Source: Phycisphaerae bacterium RAS1 (GTDB taxonomy: Bacteria > Planctomycetota > Phycisphaerae > UBA1845 > Fen-1342). Taken from it: DNA of 64,000 nt. The stretch spans positions 1,550,001 through 1,614,000 of the forward strand of contig SMLU01000001.1 in the NCBI GenBank assembly GCA_007859745.1, written 5' to 3'. Below the pieces are notes generated by a model. That model saw only the letters and a list, made by a program, of their open reading frames with translations, was not told the DNA's origin and made no database searches. Each line of letters starts with the position of its first letter. Position 1 is the first letter of the stretch. Of this stretch, positions 23,611-30,582 are shown piece after piece. The position numbers and the translations under genes were made by a program.

Positions 23611-24657
23611 ATGAAAATCGACCTCCATACGCACATCCTTCCCGAAACCTGGCCAGACCTCGCCGAGCGCTACGGCTACCCCGGCTTCGTCCGCCTCGTC
23701 CACCACGCCCCCTGCCGGGCGAAGATGATGATCGGCGACCAGTGCTTCCGCGAAATCGAGGACGACTGCTGGAACCCCACCCGCCGGCTCGAAGATTGCG
23801 CGAAAACCGGCGTGGCGGTACAGGTGCTCTCGACCGTTCCGGTGATGTTCAGCTACTGGGCCAAGCCCGCCGACGCGCTCGACCTCTCGAGGTTGCTCAA
23901 CGACCACATCGCCGGTGTCGTCGCTCAGCAGCCGACGCGATTCTTTGGCCTCGGCACAATCCCGATGCAGGATCCCGACCTGGCGATCCGCGAACTGGAG
24001 CGCTGTGTGCGCGAGCTGCACATGCCCGGCGTCCAGATCGGCACACACGTCGAGGGCGTTAACCTGGGTGAGCCGCGCCTCTTTCCGATATTCGAGGCCG
24101 CCGAAAAACTCGGTGCAGCTGTTTTCGTGCACCCCTGGGACATGCTCGCCAAGCCGCGCATGGAAAAATACTGGCTCCGTTGGCTGGTCGGCATGCCCAC
24201 CGAGACCTGCCTGGCGATCTGCTCGATGATCTTCGCCGGCGTTTTCGAGCGGCTGCCGAGGCTGCGCGTCTGCTTCGCTCACGGCGGCGGGTCATTTCCG
24301 GGCACGATCGGCCGCATCCAGCACGGCTTTGAAGCACGGCCCGATCTGTGCGCCGTTGATAACAAGATCGCCCCGGCCGATTATCTCGCGCAGCCTGACA
24401 GACGCCCGGCCCGCTTCTACGTCGATTCGCTCACGCACGACGCCGACGCCCTGCGAATGCTGGTCCGACTTTTTTCCGCCAATCGCGTCGCTCTCGGGTC
24501 CGATTACCCGTTCCCACTCGGTGAAGACCATCCGGGCAAGCTCGTGGAGTCGATGCACGACTTGACCGACGTGCAGCGCCGGCGGATTCTCGCCGAGACT
24601 GCGCTGGAGTTCCTGGCGCGCGGCGATCTGCGGCGCCCGCTTGCCGCGGGCGCATAG
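23611..24657 (+). CDS. Aminocarboxymuconate-semialdehyde decarboxylase (ACMSD)-like amidohydrolase
   Basis: The predicted reaction is decarboxylation of 2-amino-3-carboxymuconate semialdehyde, a kynurenine or nitrobenzoate pathway branch. The 348-residue protein follows the ACMSD pattern closely throughout. It has MKIDLHTHILPETWPDLAER at the start (metal ligands H6 and H8), LSTVPVMFSYWAKP, GLGTIPMQ and PGVQIGTHV. It also has H174 in FVHPWDM, FAHGGGSFP with a His ligand, and GSDYPFPLGE with the metal-binding Asp. From memory, these blocks match the animal and Pseudomonas enzymes almost segment by segment. No other tryptophan or kynurenine pathway gene is nearby, so its physiological substrate here is uncertain. 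Confidence 0.93.
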   Translation: MKIDLHTHILPETWPDLAERYGYPGFVRLVHHAPCRAKMMIGDQCFREIEDDCWNPTRRLEDCAKTGVAVQVLSTVPVMFSYWAKPADALDLSRLLNDHIAGVVAQQPTRFFGLGTIPMQDPDLAIRELERCVRELHMPGVQIGTHVEGVNLGEPRLFPIFEAAEKLGAAVFVHPWDMLAKPRMEKYWLRWLVGMPTETCLAICSMIFAGVFERLPRLRVCFAHGGGSFPGTIGRIQHGFEARPDLCAVDNKIAPADYLAQPDRRPARFYVDSLTHDADALRMLVRLFSANRVALGSDYPFPLGEDHPGKLVESMHDLTDVQRRRILAETALEFLARGDLRRPLAAGA

Positions 24658-24751
24658 CTGGGCAGCGATCCGGCGAAGGTACCACCTGATTTCGAACTGT
24701 GCTCGCGGGCAAGTAACATCGGATAACAACGGCGGGTCTCGCAAACTCATC

Positions 24752-24779
24752 TTGACGCCCGCAACCGGTCTGCTATGAT
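24752..24779 (+). promoter_or_regulatory. Strong predicted sigma-70-type promoter with extended -10
   Basis: TTGACG at 24752-24757 and TATGAT at 24774-24779 are 16 bases apart. The -10 is preceded by TGC (TGCTATGAT), an extended -10. It points at the Cys-rich secreted protein gene at 24885; the transcript leader would contain the 8-bp tandem repeat at 24814-24867. Confidence 0.7.
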
Positions 24780-24813
24780 TCTTCTTGAACTGGCGGCGAT
24801 GGGCTGGCGGGCA

Positions 24814-24867
24814 ATCCGCCCATCCGCCCATCCGCCCATCCGCCCATCCGCCCATCCGCCCATCCGC
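24814..24867 (+). repeat. 8-bp tandem repeat ATCCGCCC, six copies plus a partial
   Basis: Six perfect ATCCGCCC units run from 24814 to 24861, followed by ATCCGC. The array lies between a strong promoter and the AAGGAG ribosome site (24873-24878) of the next gene. Copy number in such arrays often varies between strains, which would change leader length here. Confidence 0.92.
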
Positions 24868-24884
24868 AATCTAAGGAGAACGGC

Positions 24885-25280
24885 ATGTCAGTTCGGATCG
24901 CTGGGCTTCTCATCGCATGCTTCTTGCTGCCGGCGGCAGCAATGGGTCAGAATCCGGGTGAAGACGAGTGTTGGGATGTGTACGACATCACAGAAAGTGC
25001 GTGCGCGGGGTGCCAGAGCAACGCCTGCGGTTTCTGCATCGCGGACCAATGCCAGGGAGCGACGGCGTACATCAGCTGCCGGAAGAAGCGGGTCGCGGTT
25101 CCGGGCACCACGTACCGCACAATTGGACAGTCGTACTTCTACTGCTGGTGGTCGTATCCCTGCATACCGGACATCGTCGGACAATGTACGTACTGCGTTC
25201 CGGACTGGGAGCATCCGACGTCGAGCGAATCTCAGGCAAAGGTCGTCGGAGGATTGTTGCCCTGCATCATACTGCCGTAG
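24885..25280 (+). CDS. Small secreted cysteine-rich protein
   Basis: This 131-residue protein has a clear signal peptide (IAGLLIACFLLPAAAMG, cleavage near residue 22). The mature part has 12 Cys in about 110 residues, many spaced like CAGCQSNACGFC and CTYC, suggesting disulfides or metal binding outside the cytoplasm. The AAGGAG ribosome site and ATG are well placed. I recognise no family. It is followed 62 bases later by another secreted protein gene on the same strand, possibly an operon. Expression could be tuned by the 8-bp tandem repeat in its leader. Confidence 0.8.
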   Translation: MSVRIAGLLIACFLLPAAAMGQNPGEDECWDVYDITESACAGCQSNACGFCIADQCQGATAYISCRKKRVAVPGTTYRTIGQSYFYCWWSYPCIPDIVGQCTYCVPDWEHPTSSESQAKVVGGLLPCIILP

Positions 25281-25342
25281 ACAGTGTTTGAGCGCACGCG
25301 CCGTTCGCCAACCTCAATTGCGCGGCGCTTCTGGAGGAGGCC

Positions 25343-26710
25343 ATGCGCGCGACCCGCGTTCTGACAACCGCCGTCGTCCTGCTCAGCGGTCACCCACAAT
25401 CGTTCGCGGATGACCGGCCCGCCGCGCTTATCGCCATGCAACAGGCACGCGAAGCGATCGTCACAGCAGTGATTGACGTATCGTTGTTGCGATCGCATCG
25501 GGGGCAGCGCGACGAGCGCGATCAATGGCGTCTCGCCGGGGCGGACTACGCGATCTTCGGGCGACGGGACTTCGAGCAGGGCGGACCGCTGCTTTCGTTG
25601 TACACCGATGGACGCGCCTTTCGCCATTTCGAGCGCAGTATTGAAGCCGACGTACGCTTGCACGGTCCCGACTCGCCGCGCCTTCATGACCCGCGCTGCG
25701 TGGGCCTGTCGCCCGGATATCCGACGCGGCCGCTCGGCGAATACGCGTGCGACCCGGCATTTCTAAGAGGCGAAAATGTCCTATTCGAAGAGTCCGTCGA
25801 AAATGGGCGGCACGTCGTAACCTGCAAACGTGAGGCCGGCACGACCCGATTCTGGATTGACCCGGAGAAAGGCTGGAACCCAGTTCGCGTCGCGGCATAC
25901 TCGGCGGACGGAGCGCCGGGTCCGGAAAGTAGGTCGACACTCGAGCGATATGGCGACACCTGGTATCCCAGGCTAGTGGAAATCTACTCTCCGACGTACA
26001 AGGCGGGCGCGAACCCGTTCGAGACGATCCAAGTCGAAGCTGCGCAGCTTAATCACCCGGATCATCCCACGCGACTGACTCCGGAAACCATCGGAATCGA
26101 TGCGGGAATCGTCATCCGGACCGTGGACAACCAGAGTCTCGAGTCGGGCGGTCCCCCATTGTACTGGGACGGCGAGCAGCTCATCTCGGGCGAGGAGTTT
26201 CGGGCACGTGTCAGCTCAGGTGAGCTGCGCCTCGGCCCGAAGTACCTGGATCTCCAGGAGCAGTTGCTTCTGCAGCAGCCGGGTTCAGGCGGTCGAGTGG
26301 ACGCCCTTCGCCGTATGCAGTGGGCTCGCGACGCCGGCGCCGGCTCGCCAAAGACATTCTCCTCCGTTTGGGAGAACTACACGCGCCGTTTCATCGCCAA
26401 GTACTCGCTCGACGAATCCCAGTCCAAGCGCGCGATGGACATCCTCAAATCCTGCCAGGAGCAGGCCGCAACATACCTGAATCGCCAGAGGCAGGCTCTT
26501 TCCGCGCACGAACGGGAGATCGACGAGGCCATCGCGCTCGGCAGCGCGCCTGGCGCTGCACGCCTGAAGGAGCTGCGCGCCAACGGCGCTGCCCTGATGA
26601 AACCTATCGACGACATTTTCAACGAATCGCTCAAGCCGCGGCTGGAAAAACTGCCGACGCGCGCCCAGCGCAACGCCGCCAGCGTGCCGGCGCGGGGCCA
26701 TGGAAAATAG
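25343..26710 (+). CDS. Secreted hypothetical protein
   Basis: This 455-residue protein has an N-terminal signal peptide (probable cleavage after QSFAD). GGAGGAGG lies directly before the ATG. Residues about 45-270 are beta-rich and resemble outer-membrane lipoprotein-sorting-like folds in pattern only (FWIDPEKGWNPVRVAAY). Residues about 330-440 are helical and charged, with coiled-coil tendency (SLDESQSKRAMDILKSCQEQ and following). It has no catalytic motif that I recognise. Similar two-part secreted proteins are frequent in planctomycetes, but I cannot name a family. Confidence 0.75.
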   Translation: MRATRVLTTAVVLLSGHPQSFADDRPAALIAMQQAREAIVTAVIDVSLLRSHRGQRDERDQWRLAGADYAIFGRRDFEQGGPLLSLYTDGRAFRHFERSIEADVRLHGPDSPRLHDPRCVGLSPGYPTRPLGEYACDPAFLRGENVLFEESVENGRHVVTCKREAGTTRFWIDPEKGWNPVRVAAYSADGAPGPESRSTLERYGDTWYPRLVEIYSPTYKAGANPFETIQVEAAQLNHPDHPTRLTPETIGIDAGIVIRTVDNQSLESGGPPLYWDGEQLISGEEFRARVSSGELRLGPKYLDLQEQLLLQQPGSGGRVDALRRMQWARDAGAGSPKTFSSVWENYTRRFIAKYSLDESQSKRAMDILKSCQEQAATYLNRQRQALSAHEREIDEAIALGSAPGAARLKELRANGAALMKPIDDIFNESLKPRLEKLPTRAQRNAASVPARGHGK

Positions 26711-27040
26711 TGTCGCCCGGCGGGCGTCGCATCCGTATTTCGGGCCGGAATCGCGGGCGAGCACAGCGCGGCCGAATACTCGCGGAGTCGGCGCTGGAAT
26801 TCCTCGGGCGCGCGTAACCGCCGCGCGCCGCTGGCGCGATCTGATCGTGGGGAGCATCGGCGTCCGGCCGGTGCGGCGGCCCAGCGGAACGCGAAGCGAT
26901 CGGGTGGGACGGGCGAGAGAGCCTGTGATGTTTTTCGGGTGGAGCGGGCAGCCTGCCCGCTTCGGAGACCGCGGGGACGGGCGAGACGCCCGTCCCACCC
27001 AGCGGCGCATCGGCGGCGGGCTTGCGGATAGACTCTCGAA
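26711..27040. repeat. Intergenic region with dispersed hairpin repeats
   Basis: No gene is supported. It contains GGGGAGCATCGGCGTCCGGC (near 26849; related sequences near 11668 and, inverted, near 44490). It also holds a large copy of the GGGACGGGCG family at 26903-27000, with outer arms GGTGGGACGGGCGAGA and its complement around an inner AGCGGGCAGCCTGCCCGCT hairpin. Confidence 0.75.
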
Positions 27041-28822
27041 ATGCAACTCAACACGCTCGATTGGACCGTCGTCGCACTCAGTCTGGTCGTCACGTTCCTG
27101 CCGGTGCTCTTCTACGCGCGCCGCTCGGCGCGCGGCGTTGACGAATTCTTCGCGTCGGGCCGGGCCGCGCCGTGGTGGCTGATCGGCACGTCCATGGTCG
27201 CCACGACCTTCAGCACCGACACGCCCAACCTCGTGACCAACTTCGTCCGCGTCGACGGCGTCGCCAAGAACTGGAGCTGGTGGGCCTTTCTGCTCACCGG
27301 CATGACGACCGTGTTCTTCTACGCCCGGCTGTGGCGGCGCAGCGGCATTCTGACCGACCTGGAGTTCTACGAGCTGCGCTACGCCGGCAAGTCCGCCGCG
27401 TTTCTGCGCGGCTTTCGCGCGGTTTATCTCGGGTTGGTTTTCAACTGCATCATCATGGCCACGGTTACGCTGGCGGCGATCAAAATCGCCAATGTCATGC
27501 TCGGCTGGCCGGCCGAGCGGACGGTCGTCGTCTGCGCCGCCATCTGCATCATTTTCGGGAGCATCTCCGGCCTCTGGGGCGTGCTCACCACCGATCTGCT
27601 CCAGTTCGTGCTCGCGATGATCGGCGTCATCGCGGCGGCGTATTACGCGCTGGCCCATCCGGCGGTCGGCGGTTTGTCCGGCCTGGTGACGAAGGTCCCG
27701 CCCGACACGTTGCGCATGCTGCCGGATTTCGACGACATCGAAGGAGCCATCTCCATTTTCTGGGTGCCGATCCTGATTCAGTGGTGGTCAGTCTGGTACC
27801 CGGGCGCCGAGCCGGGCGGCGGCAGCTACATCGCGCAGCGCATGCTGGCCGCCCGCAGCGAGCGCGACGCGGTGGCCGGCACGCTCTGGTTCAACCTGGC
27901 GCATTATGCGATCCGCCCCTGGCCGTGGATCATCGTCGCGCTGGCGTCGATGATCGTGTTTCCGACGCTCGACGACATCAAGCGGCAGCTTCCGCACGTG
28001 GATCCCGGACTGATCGGCCACGACCTGGCCTATCCGGCGATGCTGACGCTCCTGCCGCACGGGCTGCTGGGCTTGCTGGTGGCGTCGCTTCTGGCGGCCT
28101 ACGTCTCGACCATGACGACGCACATGAACTGGGGCACGTCCTACCTGGTGATGGACTTTTACCGGCGGTTTCTGAACCCGCGCTCGAGCGGGCGGCAGGA
28201 CGTGTGGCTGGGGCGGATTGTCAGCGCGCTGCTGGTGGCGCTCTCGTGCTGGCTATCGCTCTATCTTTCGACGGCCAAGCAGGGATTCGAGCTGCTGCTC
28301 TCCATCGGCGCGGGGACTGGGCTGATTTACCTGGTCCGCTGGTACTGGTGGCGCGTCAATCCCTGGAGCGAGATGGCGGCGATGGGCGCGTCGCTGGGGG
28401 CGTCGGCGTGGTTTTTCTCCATCAATGCTCGCGGATTTCAGTTGCCCGGCGATCTTGCGCTGATCGGCACGGTGATGATCGCGACAATTGCCTGGGTCGT
28501 CGTGACGTTTGTCACCCCGCGCGTGCCGCGCGACACGTTGATCGCCTTCTGCCGCCGGGTGCGGCCGGCAGGGCCGGGCTGGGCGAAAATCCGTCGCGAG
28601 GCGGGCGTGAACGCGGCGACGGATCACCTGGGGCTGGCGCTGCTTAGCTCGCTGCTGGGCTGCGCGTTCATCTACGCGGCGCTGTTTGGCACGGGGAAAT
28701 TCCTGTACGGCGACGTGTCGCGAGGACTGATCGCGATGGCGGTTTTCATCGGTAGCGGACTGGGGTTGTGGTTGCTCATGCGTTCGATCTGGCGGGCGCC
28801 GGCGGCGCAGTCCGAAGCGTGA
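27041..28822 (+). CDS. Sodium/solute symporter family (SSF) transporter
   Basis: This 593-residue inner-membrane protein has about 13 hydrophobic segments. Family hallmarks include the first helix WTVVALSLVVTFLPVLFYAR, DEFFASGRAAPWWLIGTSMV and ATTFSTDTPN. The helix-8 region SLLAAYVSTMTTHMNWGTSY contains the Ser/Thr residues that usually bind sodium. The substrate cannot be read; relatives transport sugars, amino acids or carboxylates. It is the first gene after a long repeat region and is followed by an MCE protein on the same strand after 87 bases. No substrate-specific enzyme genes are adjacent. Confidence 0.93.
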   Translation: MQLNTLDWTVVALSLVVTFLPVLFYARRSARGVDEFFASGRAAPWWLIGTSMVATTFSTDTPNLVTNFVRVDGVAKNWSWWAFLLTGMTTVFFYARLWRRSGILTDLEFYELRYAGKSAAFLRGFRAVYLGLVFNCIIMATVTLAAIKIANVMLGWPAERTVVVCAAICIIFGSISGLWGVLTTDLLQFVLAMIGVIAAAYYALAHPAVGGLSGLVTKVPPDTLRMLPDFDDIEGAISIFWVPILIQWWSVWYPGAEPGGGSYIAQRMLAARSERDAVAGTLWFNLAHYAIRPWPWIIVALASMIVFPTLDDIKRQLPHVDPGLIGHDLAYPAMLTLLPHGLLGLLVASLLAAYVSTMTTHMNWGTSYLVMDFYRRFLNPRSSGRQDVWLGRIVSALLVALSCWLSLYLSTAKQGFELLLSIGAGTGLIYLVRWYWWRVNPWSEMAAMGASLGASAWFFSINARGFQLPGDLALIGTVMIATIAWVVVTFVTPRVPRDTLIAFCRRVRPAGPGWAKIRREAGVNAATDHLGLALLSSLLGCAFIYAALFGTGKFLYGDVSRGLIAMAVFIGSGLGLWLLMRSIWRAPAAQSEA

Positions 28823-28909
28823 GTCGTGGGGAGCGTTGGCGCTACTTTCCTCAACCGGGCCGATTAGTCAAGATTCGCCATCTGGACGCCTCAACCAAGG
28901 AGCCTCACC

Positions 28910-29983
28910 ATGCCGGAGTCCCGCCGCAACACACTCGTCGGCCTTTTCGTTCTCGTCGGCGTGGTCGCCCTGGGAACGATGATCGTCGTCTCGAAAGGCG
29001 TCCCGATGTGGCTGGGCGGCGGACAAACCTACCCGCTCCTGGTTCAGTTCCCCAACGCCGCGGGCATCCGCCCGGGCAACCAGGTCAACGTGCGCGGCGT
29101 GCAGGTCGGCCGCGTCGTGCGGCTGAAGCTGGCTGATGCGACACGCCTCGACGCGGAATTCAACGTCATCGTTGAACTGGCCATCAACCACGACATCAAG
29201 ATTCCCGATGGCAGCACCGCCCGCGCCACTGAGCCGGTCCTCGGCCAGGGCCGCCCGCCGATCGAGATCGTCGCCGGGCCGTCCGGCAGCGCGCCGCTGT
29301 CGGCGGGCGCGACGATCAGCGGCTCGGTCCGCACGGCGGTCGAGTCGTTCTTCCCGCGCGAGGTGGTGACCACCTTCACCGACACAGCCAGCCAGATCAA
29401 GGAAACCGCCGCGGCGTTGACGCCGGTGCTGGTCGACGCCCACGACCTGATGCAGAAGCGCTCGCCGGGGGACGTGGACCGCGCGGGCGGCCCGCAGGGC
29501 AATCTCTCGTCGGCGATGGCCCGGCTCGATTCATCGGCCAGGCATTTCAACGAGGTGCTGGGCGACCCGGCGGTGAAAAGCCAGTTGCGCGAGTCGATCG
29601 CGAATTTTCAGAAGATCACCGAGGACGGCAAGGCGGCGGTGGCCGACATCCGCGCCGCCGCCGGCGACGCGAAGGAATTCGTCTCGGACGCAAAGGGGTT
29701 CGTGAGCAAGGCGACGACCACGGTAGACAACATCGGCGCCCGCGTGGACACGGTGAGCGACGGGCTGATGAGCAGCCTGCACAAGACCGATCGGTTTCTC
29801 GATCAACTCAGCGATATCGCCGAGCCGATCGCGAAGGGCGAGGGGAGCATCGGGCAGATGGTGCACGACAACACGTTTTACGAGGCGCTGGTGTTCACGC
29901 TGCGGAAGGCGAGCGAGTCGCTGGAGGAGTTCCGCGTGCTCGTGAAGGATTGGCAGAAGGGGAAGGTCCGGGTGGCGTTCTGA
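28910..29983 (+). CDS. MCE-domain (MlaD-like) lipid-binding protein
   Basis: This 357-residue protein has an N-terminal signal anchor (TLVGLFVLVGVVALGTMIVV). The MCE domain spans about residues 38-115 (LLVQFPNAAGIRPGNQVNVR and VGRVVRLKL). A long helical tail follows, typical of proteins that form hexameric lipid channels between membranes. It would serve as the periplasmic part of an Mla-like phospholipid ABC transporter. The permease (MlaE) and ATPase (MlaF) genes are not adjacent, so it must partner with components elsewhere. AAGGAG lies before the ATG at good spacing. Confidence 0.9.
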   Translation: MPESRRNTLVGLFVLVGVVALGTMIVVSKGVPMWLGGGQTYPLLVQFPNAAGIRPGNQVNVRGVQVGRVVRLKLADATRLDAEFNVIVELAINHDIKIPDGSTARATEPVLGQGRPPIEIVAGPSGSAPLSAGATISGSVRTAVESFFPREVVTTFTDTASQIKETAAALTPVLVDAHDLMQKRSPGDVDRAGGPQGNLSSAMARLDSSARHFNEVLGDPAVKSQLRESIANFQKITEDGKAAVADIRAAAGDAKEFVSDAKGFVSKATTTVDNIGARVDTVSDGLMSSLHKTDRFLDQLSDIAEPIAKGEGSIGQMVHDNTFYEALVFTLRKASESLEEFRVLVKDWQKGKVRVAF

Positions 29984-29999
29984 GGCGCCGGTCGGGGAG

Positions 30000-30446
30000 C
30001 TACGCCGTCTCGAAATCCGCCCCGAGTTTTTCCCGGTTTGCGAAGCCGAGGTGCAGCTCGTGCCAGTGAGAAACCGCCGGCTCGCCCCGGCGCCAGCAGA
30101 GCCAGACCTTCCGGCCCTGGTGCAGCGCCGGAAAATCGACCAGCCCGCCCGACCAGTCTTTCAGCACGCAGCCGACGTCGGTCAGCTCTTCGTGCAGCCG
30201 ATTGAGCCGGTCGACCAGCGCGTCGATTCGCCGGTGAACCACGGTGACGGCTTCCTCGCCGCTTTCCGCTGCCAGCAGCGCGTCGCGCTCCCCCCGGGCG
30301 GCCATCAGGGCACTGTGCCCGGCGACAAGGTCCTCCACAATCGGGCGAATGTATGCCAGGGCGCGATTGGCAGTGGCCGGCGTGAACAGAATCTCGGTTC
30401 GCCCCCGCGATCCCCGCGTCCCGGCCGTGGTCTTGTCTCTTGGCAT
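30000..30446 (-). CDS. DUF2203 family protein
   Basis: This 148-residue soluble protein matches the DUF2203 pattern: FTPATANRALAYIRPIVEDL at the start, a helical middle, then GCVLKDWSGGLVDFPAL and VWLCWRRGEPAVSHWHELH near the end. The function of the family is unknown. The basic N-terminus (MPRDKTTAGTRGSRGRTE) extends a little beyond the usual start. It is convergent with the MCE gene (17 bases between stop codons). Confidence 0.87.
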   Translation of the reverse strand: MPRDKTTAGTRGSRGRTEILFTPATANRALAYIRPIVEDLVAGHSALMAARGERDALLAAESGEEAVTVVHRRIDALVDRLNRLHEELTDVGCVLKDWSGGLVDFPALHQGRKVWLCWRRGEPAVSHWHELHLGFANREKLGADFETA

Positions 30447-30582
30447 CCTGGTTCAGCTCTTTCCGGCGGGCCTCATGGCTAGTAAAGCGTAGCCCGCAAT
30501 AACGCGCGGGTCAATCCACGTGCGGCGTTTCCGCCGCGGATTCGTGCGAGAATCGCGCCTGGCGTCCACAAGTCGAGCCGCA

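Noticed and set aside
24814-24867. CRISPR-like array
   Set aside because: The units are only 8 bp with no spacers; it is a plain tandem repeat.
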